43,568 bases of DNA from Rugosimonospora africana. Its GTDB lineage: Bacteria; Actinomycetota; Actinomycetes; Mycobacteriales; Micromonosporaceae. The position numbers and the translations under genes are program-made. The notes beneath the pieces are model-generated. The model made no database searches, had not been told where the DNA came from, and was given only the letters and a program-made list of their open reading frames with translations. This document shows, piece after piece, positions 8,761-16,632 of the stretch (positions are counted from its first letter, which is position 1; every line of letters starts with the position of its first letter). The stretch spans positions 1-43,568 of the forward strand of contig NZ_BONZ01000112.1 in assembly GCF_016862975.1 (NCBI RefSeq), given 5' to 3'.

Positions 8761-9278
8761 TGCCCTTGACACAGTACGGGCAGCAGCCCGGATATCCCCA
8801 GCAACCGCCACCCGGTTTGCCAGTTCCGCCGCCGCCACCGCGGAAGCGGAAGTCGCGGGTGGGGATGGTGATCGGCATCGTGGTCGCAGCAGTGATCGTG
8901 CTCTGCGGTGTGGGCGCGGTGATCGCAGCCTTCAACGGCGGCGGAAGCTCGTCGGGCACCACCACTGCCTCGGGCGCAGGGAACGGCAGCGGCGGCGGGA
9001 AGAAGACGACGGTCGGCCTGAATCAGCCGGCCCGTGACGGGAAGTTCGAGTTCACCGTCACCAACGTCAAGTACGGGGTGGCGGAGGTGGGCGATCAGTT
9101 CCTCAGCAAGTCCGCCCAGGGCCAATTCGTCGAGGTAAGCGTCACCGTCAAGAACATCGGCGATCAGCCCCGCACGTTCGCCGGATCCAACCAGAAAGCG
9201 TTCGGCGTCCCTACAGGGACACTGCGGGCCATTGAGAAGGACATGGAACCAGTGTTCGGAACGGGGTGGCTGAAGTGA
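8760..9278 (+). pseudogene. DUF4352 N-terminal half fused to a HicA toxin tail
   Basis: A 172-aa open frame made of two unrelated pieces. Residues 1-30 are Pro/Gln/Gly-rich (GYPQQPPPG), residues about 34-58 are one membrane helix (GMVIGIVVAAVIVL) preceded by RKRK, a Gly/Ser linker follows, and residues about 87-150 match the first half of a DUF4352 domain (DGKFEFTVTNVKYG to GSNQKAFG). The domain is cut there, and the last 22 residues (VPTGTLRAIEKDM, then EPVFGTGWLK) instead resemble the C-terminal end of HicA mRNA-interferase toxins, which often reads PxGTLRxI. The stop overlaps the hicB start as GTGA, the arrangement normally shared by hicA and hicB. Inference: a deletion joined a DUF4352 gene to the end of hicA, removing the toxin's catalytic part. 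It might still be expressed as a membrane-anchored stub. Confidence 0.6.
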
Positions 9279-9763
9279 GCGCCAAGACCTACCGGGTGGA
9301 CGTCATCCGCGAAGATGGCTCCTGGCTGGCCGACGTACCGGATCTTCAAGGAGTCCACACCTGGGCTCGCAACCTGCCTACGCTGGACCGGTCGGTGCGC
9401 GAGGTCATCGCCTTGGCCGAGGATCTTCCCGACGGTGCCGAGGATGGCCTACGCCTCGACTACGAATACAACATCGGCGACCCAGAGCTGAACGCCATCA
9501 CTGCACGGCTACGCGCCGAACGCGAACGCATCCAGAAGGCAGAGCGGGAGCTGGCCGAGGCGACTGCTGCCGCCGCCGGGCGCCTTGTCGGCGACGCGGC
9601 TCTGTCCGTCCGAGATGCGGCCACCTTGCTCGCCGTATCCCCGCAGCGGGTGTCGCAGGTGGCGCCGCAGCCGGCCCATGCCGAGCGAAGGGCGCGGGTA
9701 GCAAGGAGCAAGAAAGCCGCCAAGAAGGTCCGGAAGCAGCGGCAGGAACGCACGAGCGCCTGA
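9275..9763 (+). CDS. hicB: HicB-family antitoxin (apparently orphan)
   Basis: A 162-aa protein. The first 70 residues form the degenerate RNase-H-like HicB fold (YRVDVIREDGSWLADVPDL, then TWARNLPTLDRSVREVIALA), which in intact systems plugs the HicA toxin. A coiled segment rich in Glu, Arg and Ala follows (about 75-105), then a putative DNA-binding helix-turn-helix (LSVRDAATLLAVSPQRVSQV, about 112-131) and a basic tail with many Lys and Arg. GTG at 9275 is preferred because it overlaps the upstream stop as GTGA; a start at 9266 is possible. No complete hicA lies upstream or downstream. The antitoxin may now be orphaned, acting only as a DNA-binding protein, or may neutralise a HicA elsewhere. 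Confidence 0.85.
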   Translation: MSAKTYRVDVIREDGSWLADVPDLQGVHTWARNLPTLDRSVREVIALAEDLPDGAEDGLRLDYEYNIGDPELNAITARLRAERERIQKAERELAEATAAAAGRLVGDAALSVRDAATLLAVSPQRVSQVAPQPAHAERRARVARSKKAAKKVRKQRQERTSA

Positions 9764-9824
9764 CACCTCTGTCGGGCCGGCCACCCTGGAGTCGCCAGGG
9801 CTGGTCGCGCCGGGCGAACCCGGA

Positions 9825-11039
9825 TCAGGCCGTGGGCAGCGGCAGCCGGCCGGCCTCGACGGCGTCCAGCACGGCGGCCGCTCCGCCGACCGCCGCCGCG
9901 TCATGGCCGAGCGCAGACGCGACCAGCCCGGCGCCGGGCGGCTGGGGCGCGACGACCAGCGTGTCCAGCGCCTCGCCGGCGGTCGGCAGGATCCACGGCG
10001 CGAGCGGGACGTAGTGCCCGCCGAGAATCACCACGCTCGGGTTGACCAGGTTGGCGAGCAGCGAGGCGCCGTGACCGAGGTGGCGACCGGCCTCGTGCAG
10101 CGCCGCGAGGGTCTTCGGTTCCTGCGCGCGGGCGCGGCGCACGATGCCGGCCACCTCGGGCTCCAGGTCGCCGGCCGGTTCCGTGCCGGCCAACCGGCGG
10201 ATCAGCGCGCCGACGCCCGCCACCGCCTCCAGGCAGCCACGCCGGCCACAGCTGCACTCCGGGCCGCCCGGGTCGACCACGAAGTGACCGATCTCGCCGG
10301 CGTACCCGCCGGCACCGCGCAGCAACCGGCCACCGGCCACGATGCCCGCGCTCACGCCCGGCCCGCTGGTCAGGTACGCCAGGTCGGGCGTGCCGGCGTA
10401 GGGCCCGTACCGGTGCTCGGCCAGCACCGCGAGGTTGGCCGAGTTGTCCACGGTCACCGGGTAGTCCGGCGCACCCAGTGCCCGTACCAGCGAGTCGCGC
10501 AGCGGCACGTCGCGCCAGTCCAGGCCGGTGGCGATCCGGACCACCCCGTCCGGGTCGACCAGTCCGCCGACTCCGACGGTCAGCCCGAGCACCTGCCGAC
10601 CCTGGTCGGCCAGGCGGCCCAGGGCGCGCCGGGCCAGCGCCGCGATCGCGGCCACCGATCTGCCCGGTGTGGCGCCCCGACCGGTGAAGGCGCGCCGCCA
10701 GGCCAGCAGGTGCTCGCCGCCGAGGTCCACCGCGATGACGGTGAGCTGGTCGGTGCCGACGTCCAGGCCGATCGCGGCGTACGGCGCGCCGTCCAGGACG
10801 ATCATCGTCGCCGGGCGGCCGATGCGCCGCTCGGTCATCCCGGTCTCGCGCAGCAGCCGCCGTTCGATCAGCTCCCCGACGAGGCTGGACACGGTGGCCT
10901 TGTTCAGTCCGGTGGACGCCGCGATGTCGGCCCGCGAGCAGGGCGCGTTGGTGCGTACGTAGTCGAGCACGACCGCGAGGTTCGTGGCGCGTACGTCGGT
11001 GAAGTCCGCCGGCGCGGGGCCGGTGTACGTCGTCGTCAA
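9825..11039 (-). CDS. ROK-family transcriptional repressor
   Basis: A 404-aa XylR/NagC-like regulator. Residues about 18-75 contain a winged helix (NLAVVLDYVRTNAPCSRADI, then TGLNKATVSSLVGELIERRL). The rest is a ROK kinase-like sugar-sensing domain with the phosphate-loop-like GLDVGTDQLTV and the zinc signature CSCGRRGCLEA around residue 265. The open frame begins with TTG at 11039, with GCGGGA upstream; no better ATG or GTG is seen before the HTH, so the exact start is uncertain. It follows the GH31 gene on the same strand after 198 bases that hold a symmetrical TTTTGTT/AACAAAA site. It is predicted to regulate itself, the GH31 gene and the divergent ABC importer in response to a sugar, probably a xylose-containing one. 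Confidence 0.92.
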   Translation of the reverse strand: MTTTYTGPAPADFTDVRATNLAVVLDYVRTNAPCSRADIAASTGLNKATVSSLVGELIERRLLRETGMTERRIGRPATMIVLDGAPYAAIGLDVGTDQLTVIAVDLGGEHLLAWRRAFTGRGATPGRSVAAIAALARRALGRLADQGRQVLGLTVGVGGLVDPDGVVRIATGLDWRDVPLRDSLVRALGAPDYPVTVDNSANLAVLAEHRYGPYAGTPDLAYLTSGPGVSAGIVAGGRLLRGAGGYAGEIGHFVVDPGGPECSCGRRGCLEAVAGVGALIRRLAGTEPAGDLEPEVAGIVRRARAQEPKTLAALHEAGRHLGHGASLLANLVNPSVVILGGHYVPLAPWILPTAGEALDTLVVAPQPPGAGLVASALGHDAAAVGGAAAVLDAVEAGRLPLPTA

Positions 11040-11058
11040 GGTGTGTCCCGCTTCTCGC

Positions 11059-11130
11059 TGGGCTGGTTCTCGCCGGGCTGGGCTGGCTGGCCCGGGCTGG
11101 CTGGCCTGGGCTGGCCTGGGCTGGGCTCTG
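11059..11130. repeat. Degenerate CTGGG/CTGGC-rich repeat in the ROK leader
   Basis: A run of imperfect GCTGGGCTGG and GGCCTGG units covers the DNA immediately upstream of the ROK start, leaving little sequence for a normal ribosome binding site. It looks like slippage-prone low-complexity DNA. Confidence 0.6.
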
Positions 11131-11158
11131 CGCCGGTCCGGCAGCCGGGCAACCTTCC

Positions 11159-11181
11159 TTTTGTTTGTAGATCCAACAAAA
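11159..11181. promoter_or_regulatory. Probable ROK operator upstream of its own gene
   Basis: Arms TTTTGTT (11159-11165) and AACAAAA (11175-11181) are perfect inverted repeats around nine bases. This AT-rich site stands out in GC-rich DNA and resembles the half-sites of XylR/NagC-type regulators. It lies about 120 bases upstream of the ROK gene, supporting autoregulation. Confidence 0.65.
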
Positions 11182-11237
11182 CTGTACCGGCCGGGGACTG
11201 TGCCCGCATCACCCCGGCCGGTCCCCGCGTGTGTCCG

Positions 11238-13673
11238 TCAGGCCAGCCGCGCGGTCAGCCGCCCGTCGACCGTCTCCAGCGTCGCCACCACCCCGTCCAC
11301 CGTCACCACCTCAGGCGGCTGCGCCCCCGCCACCGGCGCGAAGACCACCCCGTGTACCCGGGCCGGGCCGTCGGTCACGATGTCCAGCCGGGTGTCCTGG
11401 CGGACGGCGGTGATCCGGGTGTCGCCGGACACGTCCGAAACCACGGTACCGGTCTCGCCGTCCCCGCCGGCCGCCCAGCTGACCAGGGTCAGGTCCCCGA
11501 ACGCGCCATCGCCCACCGTGTCGCCGGCATCGGTCGTCGCGATCAGCGCGCCCAGCCGGACGAACAGTGGCACGCGTCCGACGCCGCGCGACGACCCAGA
11601 CCAGTCGTCCGACCAGTCTGGCTCGGCGCGTCTGACGCCGCGCGACGACCCAGACCAGTCGTCTGCGATGGTGACGTAGCGGCCGCCGGCCTGCGCCGTG
11701 CCGGTCCAGTAGTCGACCCAGTCGCCCTCGGGCAGGTACACCCGGCGCACGCCGGCCGGGTCGGTCATCGGCGCGACCAACAGGTCGGGACCCAAGAGGT
11801 ACTCCAGGTCGGCCTGCCAGGCGGCCGGGTCGTCCGGGTACTCGACCAGCAGCGGGCGCATCATTGGCAGCCCGGTGCGCGCCGAGTCGGTGGCGGCCGA
11901 GTACAGGTACGGCATCAGCTCGTACCGCAGCCGGAGCGCCGCGACCGCGTCCCGCTCCGCCTCCGGCGGGAACTCCCAGGGCAGCCGGGACGTGGTGCCG
12001 TGGAAGCGCACCAGCGGCGACAGCGCGCCGAAACCGGCCCAGCGCGAGTACAGGTCGGGCACCGGGGTGCCGTAGAACCCGCCCACGTCATGGCTCCAGA
12101 ACGGTACGCCGGACAGCCCGTGCGACAGGCCGCCGCGCAGGGTGCTGGCCATCGCCGGGTACGACGCGTTGGTGTCGCCGCTCCACTGGGCGCAGTGCCG
12201 CTGCCCGCCCAGGAACGACGAGCGGGCCCACACCATCGAGTGCCCGGCGACCTGGCGGGTCGCGTCCGCCACCGCGTCGTTGTAGAGCAGGCTGTAGACG
12301 TTGTGCAGGACCGTACCGCTCATGCCGTTGGACGCCACCGAATCGACCGGTACCCCCTCGGCGAAGTCCGTCTTGAACACCGCCACGCCCTGCTCCAGCA
12401 GCCCGCGCAGCCGGTCGCAGTACCAGGCGCTCGCGGCCGGGTTGGTGAAGTCGACGATGCCGGACGCCGGGTGGCTGCCGTGCCAGACGTCGGCGATGTA
12501 GACCGAGCCGTCCGCGCGGCGCAGGAAGTACCCGCGCTCGGCCGCGTCGGCGAAGTCGGGGCTGAACTGGCTGATGTACGGATTGATCCACAGGCAGACC
12601 CGGAACCCCGATTCGGCGAGCGTGGCCAGCATGCCGGCCGGGTCCGGAAAACGCTCCGCGTCCCAGCGCAGGTCTGACCAGTGGCCCTCGGTCTGCCAGT
12701 AGCAGTCCAGGTGCAGCACGTCGCAGGGGATGGCGCTGGCGCGGATGCGACGCGCCCGGGCCAGCACGGCCTCCTGTGTGTCGACGAAGAAGCCGGACGA
12801 GATCCAGGTGCCGAACGCCCACTTGGGCGGCAGCGTCGGCGCGCCGGTGAGCCGGTCGAACCGGGCCAGCACCCGCGCCGGGGTCGGCCCGGCGAGCACG
12901 TAGTAGTCGATCAGGTCGTCCGGTACGACGATCTGCAGGCTGCTGTGCGTGGAGTGACAGATGTCGAACTCGGTCGCGGTACCGCTGTCGACCAGCACCC
13001 CGTAGCCGCGGCTGGACAGGTAGAACGGCACGTTCTTGTAGGAGCGCTCGGACTCCGCGCCGAACGCGTCGTAGTTCCACATCACCACGCGCTGGCCGCG
13101 CTTGTCGAAGCCGGTGAACTTCTCGCCGAGCCCGACGAAGTGTTCGTCGGCGGCGGCGGCGAAGCTCTCGTGGTACGCCGCGACGACACCGTCCACCGTG
13201 GATCGTCCCAGGGGCAGGGTGCGCATCCGTCCGCTGATGTCCACCTCACCGGGATCCTCGGCCACCAGTACGCGACCGTCGCCGTCCAGGAAGCGCAGGT
13301 GCCACGGGTCCAGGGTGATCTCGGCGGTGAGCGGGCCGGTGCGCAGCCGCACCCGTCGGTCCTCGACCTCGACCCGGGCCTGCGGGTCGGTCGCCGGGCG
13401 CACCAACTGGGCCACGGTCGCCGAGCGGGAGCGGACGTCGAGGTCCTGGGCGAGCCGGACGCGCACGACGCCCTCGCCGGCCGCGCTGATCTCGGCGGTC
13501 AGTACCTGGCCGTCGGCGGTGACGGCCTTGACGCTCACCCCGTTGCGGTCGGTGGCGACCAGTTCGGCGCGGACGAGCGCGGACAGCCCGCCCGCGCCCG
13601 GTGGGCGCACCGGGAGGTCGATCGGGTCGGCGACGAACAGCTCGTGAGGTACCAGTGGCGGGCGGTAGGGCAT
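11238..13673 (-). CDS. GH31 alpha-xylosidase-like glycosidase
   Basis: An 811-aa family 31 glycosidase that removes terminal alpha-linked glucose or xylose. The N-terminal beta-sandwich is followed by a TIM barrel with the nucleophile Asp436 in VFKTDFAEG (the KTDF form seen in alpha-xylosidases such as YicI) and the acid/base Asp500 in WSGDTNASY. ATG at 13673 is chosen over the upstream frame start at 13709 because it precedes the conserved MPYRPPLVP segment; the ribosome binding site is weak. No signal peptide is seen, so it probably acts on imported oligosaccharides. Oddity: residues about 670-700 (DDWSGSSRGV occurring twice) are encoded by a dispersed DNA repeat between GGRYVTIA and RVPLFVRLGA, which are normally adjacent in the proximal C-terminal beta domain. 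It is followed by the ROK regulator and is divergent from the ABC importer. Confidence 0.92.
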   Translation of the reverse strand: MPYRPPLVPHELFVADPIDLPVRPPGAGGLSALVRAELVATDRNGVSVKAVTADGQVLTAEISAAGEGVVRVRLAQDLDVRSRSATVAQLVRPATDPQARVEVEDRRVRLRTGPLTAEITLDPWHLRFLDGDGRVLVAEDPGEVDISGRMRTLPLGRSTVDGVVAAYHESFAAAADEHFVGLGEKFTGFDKRGQRVVMWNYDAFGAESERSYKNVPFYLSSRGYGVLVDSGTATEFDICHSTHSSLQIVVPDDLIDYYVLAGPTPARVLARFDRLTGAPTLPPKWAFGTWISSGFFVDTQEAVLARARRIRASAIPCDVLHLDCYWQTEGHWSDLRWDAERFPDPAGMLATLAESGFRVCLWINPYISQFSPDFADAAERGYFLRRADGSVYIADVWHGSHPASGIVDFTNPAASAWYCDRLRGLLEQGVAVFKTDFAEGVPVDSVASNGMSGTVLHNVYSLLYNDAVADATRQVAGHSMVWARSSFLGGQRHCAQWSGDTNASYPAMASTLRGGLSHGLSGVPFWSHDVGGFYGTPVPDLYSRWAGFGALSPLVRFHGTTSRLPWEFPPEAERDAVAALRLRYELMPYLYSAATDSARTGLPMMRPLLVEYPDDPAAWQADLEYLLGPDLLVAPMTDPAGVRRVYLPEGDWVDYWTGTAQAGGRYVTIADDWSGSSRGVRRAEPDWSDDWSGSSRGVGRVPLFVRLGALIATTDAGDTVGDGAFGDLTLVSWAAGGDGETGTVVSDVSGDTRITAVRQDTRLDIVTDGPARVHGVVFAPVAGAQPPEVVTVDGVVATLETVDGRLTARLA
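11580..11661. repeat. Composite dispersed repeat, family A, copy 1 (inside GH31)
   Basis: Two 28-bp units beginning GACGCCGCGCGACGACCCAG (11580-11607 and 11634-11661) are separated by a 26-bp spacer CCGACCAGTCTGGCTCGG-type segment. The same unit-spacer-unit arrangement occurs in inverted orientation at 40909-40986. Unit period here is 54 bp, a multiple of three, so the GH31 frame stays open. Confidence 0.9.
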
Positions 13674-13678
13674 GCGAA

Positions 13679-13800
13679 TTAGTTTTCCGACTAACCAAAC
13701 GAACGTCAACCTTCCTACCGATTGCGGCTTGGACGAGCGGTGCCTTGTGGTCCATGGCCCTGTCGTCTAATTTGTTTAGCGTCCAGCCCAACTAACTGAC
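13679..13800. promoter_or_regulatory. Divergent control region between GH31 and the ABC importer
   Basis: The 185 bases between the two start codons are AT-richer than their surroundings and contain symmetrical elements. TTAGT/ACTAA arms with a six-base gap lie at 13679-13694, directly in front of the GH31 start. A second cluster with ATTTGTTTAG and CCCAACTAAC half-sites lies at about 13767-13800 on the importer side. The TTAGTT/TTTGTT half-sites resemble those of XylR-like ROK repressors and the site upstream of the ROK gene. Exact promoters are not assigned. AAGGGTGA about 10 bases upstream probably serves as the ribosome binding site of the binding-protein gene. Confidence 0.55.
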
Positions 13801-13858
13801 GTCAATGTCTGCGCCGCCTTCACACCCCCGTCTCCATACACCCGAAGGGTGATCCGTC

Positions 13859-15571
13859 ATGCCACCCGAAGCTTCGCCATCGGTGCCCCTCGCCGTTTCC
13901 CGGCGCGGCCTGCTCTCCGCCGCGGCTGTCGCGGTCGGGGCGGCCGTGGCGTCGCCACTGCTGTCGGCCTGTGGTTCGAAGGGCAGTGGCGGTCCAGGTA
14001 CGACCGGCAAGAACGAGCTGCAACGCGCGCTGCCCAGCTACCTGCCCAACCATTCGGTCACCGCCGACGTCCCGAGTGTGACCGGGGCCAACGGCGCCAT
14101 CTCCGACCCGTGCTTCCTGAAGTACCCGGCCAGCCCGGTGACCACGGTCAGCGGCGCGGTCGGCTCCGGCGGCAGCTACACGACCATGACCCCGCTCTGG
14201 GGGGCAATCCCGCCCTCGGCCGGCAACAAGTACTACGACGCGGTCAACAAGGCGATCGGCGCGACGCTCAAACTCCAGCCGTCGGACGGCAACACCTACG
14301 GCAACATCCTCCCGCCCGTGTTCGCGGCGGACAAGCTGCCTGACTGGATCATGATCCCGGGCTGGTTGAACGTCCAGCTGAACCTCGGCGAGGCGATGGG
14401 CACCAAGTTCGCCGACCTGACCCCGTACCTGGCCGGCGACAAGGTCAAGCAGTACCCGAACCTGGCCAACGTGCCGGCGGCCGCCTGGGCGGCCGGGGTG
14501 TGGAACGGCAAGCTGTACGGCATCCCGACGTACCCGTCGGCCGCGGTCTTCAACGGCGCCTACTTCTACCGCAAGGACCTGCTCGACAAGCTGGGTGTCT
14601 CGACCGCCGAGCTCAAGTCCGCCGACGACCTGTTCAATCTCGGCAAGGAGCTGACCCACGCGAGCTCCGGCGTGTGGGCCTTCGACGACTTGTTCGGTCA
14701 GTCCGCCGCATACGCCAGCCAGCTCTTCCAGTTCACCAACCACTGGACCGCCGACAGCGCCGGGAAGCTCATCTACAAGTACGAGACCGACCAGATCGTC
14801 GAGGCGCTGAACTGGCAGGTCAAGATCGTGAAGGCCGGGTACATGCACCCGGACGCGGTGGCCAACACCAACCAGAACGGCAAGCAGAGGTTCTGGAGCG
14901 GCAAGGTGTACTTCGAGGTCGACGGCACCGGGGCCTGGAACGGTTCCGACGCGCAGTCGGGCACCGCCGCGAATCCCGGCTACAACCGGCAGGCGTTGCC
15001 GCTGATGGCCGCGGACGGCAAGAGTACGCCGACCATCGAGCTGGGCAACGGCGCGGCGATGTTCAGCTACCTCAACAAGAAGCTCTCCGACGCTCAGATC
15101 AAGGAGTGCCTGGCGATCGCGAACTACTTCGCGGCACCGTACGGCTCGGCGGAGTGGCTGAAGGTGAACTTCGGCGACGAGGGCGTGGACTACACCATGG
15201 TCGACGGCAACCCCGTGCTGACCTCGGCCGGCAACAAGGAGGTGGCCACCACCTACCAGTTCCTGGCGTGTCCGCCCGCGGCGACCACGGTCAGCAACGG
15301 CTTCACGCAGGTCGCCAAGGACTACGCCACCTGGCAGGGCCAGGCGGTCGCCCGCGCGGTCAAACCGCTGTTCTACGACATGAACATCGCGGAGCCTTCG
15401 CAGTACAGCTCGATCAACAAACCGGTCGACGACACCATCGACGACGTCCGGTTCGGTCGCAAGCCGATCTCAGCCTTTACCGACGCCGTCGCCACTTGGC
15501 GCAAGCAGGGCGGCGACGCGCTGCGCACGTTCTACGACGGCATCCGCGACAAGTACGGAACCGGTCAGTAG
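13859..15571 (+). CDS. Sugar ABC importer, lipoprotein substrate-binding protein
   Basis: A 570-aa extracellular solute-binding protein of the carbohydrate family (LplA-like, larger than most). The N-terminus is a Tat-type lipoprotein signal: SRRGLLSAAAVAVGAAVASP followed by the lipobox LSAC, so it should be exported folded and tethered to the outside of the membrane. Motifs such as YGIPTYP, AYFYRKDLLDKLG and WLKVNFGDEGVDYT fit the binding fold. It is the first gene of a three-gene importer operon, divergent from the GH31 enzyme. The ligand is probably an oligosaccharide cleaved by that enzyme, for example an alpha-xylosylated sugar. This is inferred from context only. A stable hairpin separates it from the permease genes, which would raise its level over theirs. 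Confidence 0.93.
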   Translation: MPPEASPSVPLAVSRRGLLSAAAVAVGAAVASPLLSACGSKGSGGPGTTGKNELQRALPSYLPNHSVTADVPSVTGANGAISDPCFLKYPASPVTTVSGAVGSGGSYTTMTPLWGAIPPSAGNKYYDAVNKAIGATLKLQPSDGNTYGNILPPVFAADKLPDWIMIPGWLNVQLNLGEAMGTKFADLTPYLAGDKVKQYPNLANVPAAAWAAGVWNGKLYGIPTYPSAAVFNGAYFYRKDLLDKLGVSTAELKSADDLFNLGKELTHASSGVWAFDDLFGQSAAYASQLFQFTNHWTADSAGKLIYKYETDQIVEALNWQVKIVKAGYMHPDAVANTNQNGKQRFWSGKVYFEVDGTGAWNGSDAQSGTAANPGYNRQALPLMAADGKSTPTIELGNGAAMFSYLNKKLSDAQIKECLAIANYFAAPYGSAEWLKVNFGDEGVDYTMVDGNPVLTSAGNKEVATTYQFLACPPAATTVSNGFTQVAKDYATWQGQAVARAVKPLFYDMNIAEPSQYSSINKPVDDTIDDVRFGRKPISAFTDAVATWRKQGGDALRTFYDGIRDKYGTGQ

Positions 15572-15584
15572 GGGCGACGGGGCG

Positions 15585-15618
15585 TCCGGCCCGCGCCTTT
15601 GCCCGGGCGCGGGCCGGA
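15585..15618 (+). terminator. Intercistronic hairpin after the binding-protein gene
   Basis: Arms TCCGGCCCGCGCC (15585-15597) and GGCGCGGGCCGGA (15606-15618) pair perfectly over 13 bp around an eight-base loop, 14 bases after the stop codon. There is no T-tract. Such hairpins often cause partial termination or protect the 3' end of the binding-protein mRNA in importer operons. Confidence 0.7.
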
Positions 15619-15642
15619 GCGGTGAAGCGTGAGGAGGCGGAG

Positions 15643-16632
15643 GTGTCCGCGATCATCGAGGACGGCGCGGTACCGGGCGCGTCCCGGGAGGCCGCCCGGG
15701 CGGACACGGTACCGGCCAAGCGGCGCACGGGCTGGCGGATCCGGATCCGCCGGGACCGGTCACTGCTGATCATGACGGTGCCGGCGGTGGTGCTGCTGCT
15801 CGTGTTCACCTACGTACCCATGCTCGGCGTCATCACCTCGTTCCAGAGCTACGACATCTACCAGGGCTTCCTGCACAGCCCCTGGGTCGGGATCGCCAAC
15901 TTCACCAACCTGTTCGGCGACACGCTGTTCTGGCACTCATTCGCCAACACCCTGGTCATCAGCGCGGTGCAGTTGGTGCTGTACTTCCCGATCCCGATCG
16001 TCCTGGCGGTCCTGCTCAACTCCGTGATGAACGGCAAGGTGCGCTCGTTCGTGCAGTCGGTGGTGTACCTGCCGCACTTCTTCTCCTGGGTCCTGGTCGT
16101 CACCATCTTCCAGGAGATGCTCGGCGGCGCCGGAGCGGTGAACATGGTGCTGCGCCGGCACGGCCTCGGCACCTGGAATGTCATGACCGACCCGGCGACG
16201 TTCAAGTATCTGGTCACCGCGCAGGCGGTCTGGAAGGAAGCGGGCTGGGGCATCATCGTGTTCCTGGCCGCGCTCGCCGCCATCGACCAGGCTTTGTACG
16301 AGGCGGCCGCGGCCGACGGCGCCAACCGGTGGCGGCGGCTGTGGCACATCACCCTTCCCGGCATGCGCGGGGTCATCGTGCTGATGCTCGTGCTCCGGCT
16401 GGGCAACGCGCTGACCGTCGGCTTCGAGCAGATGCTCGTCCAGCGGCAGGCGGTCGGTCGGGACGCCGCGGAAGTGCTCGACACGTTCACGTACTACTAC
16501 GGCGTGGTCAACAACCACTTCAGCTACGGCGCCGCCGCCGGCCTGTTCAAGGGCGTGCTGTCGCTGGTTCTGGTACTGGCGGCGAACAAACTGGCGCACG
16601 CGTTCGGCGAGGATGGGTTGTTCCGGAAATGA
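15643..16632 (+). CDS. Sugar ABC transporter permease 1 (LplB-type)
   Basis: A 329-aa inner-membrane permease. GTG at 15643 has GGAGG six bases upstream; another GTG at 15622 is in frame but has no such site. After a basic cytoplasmic segment (KRRTGWRIRIRRDR), six transmembrane helices follow, beginning with SLLIMTVPAVVLLLVFTYVP. The EAA loop that docks to the ATPase is clear near residue 220 (YEAAAADGANRWRRLWHITL). It overlaps the second permease gene as ATGA. No ATPase gene is nearby; actinomycetes commonly power such importers with a shared MsiK-type ATPase encoded elsewhere. Confidence 0.92.
   Translation: MSAIIEDGAVPGASREAARADTVPAKRRTGWRIRIRRDRSLLIMTVPAVVLLLVFTYVPMLGVITSFQSYDIYQGFLHSPWVGIANFTNLFGDTLFWHSFANTLVISAVQLVLYFPIPIVLAVLLNSVMNGKVRSFVQSVVYLPHFFSWVLVVTIFQEMLGGAGAVNMVLRRHGLGTWNVMTDPATFKYLVTAQAVWKEAGWGIIVFLAALAAIDQALYEAAAADGANRWRRLWHITLPGMRGVIVLMLVLRLGNALTVGFEQMLVQRQAVGRDAAEVLDTFTYYYGVVNNHFSYGAAAGLFKGVLSLVLVLAANKLAHAFGEDGLFRK

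Noticed and set aside
9764-9824. Small CCCTGG/CCAGGG hairpin between hicB and the ROK gene
   Set aside because: Only a six-base stem without a T-tract; too weak to call a terminator, though it lies between convergent genes.
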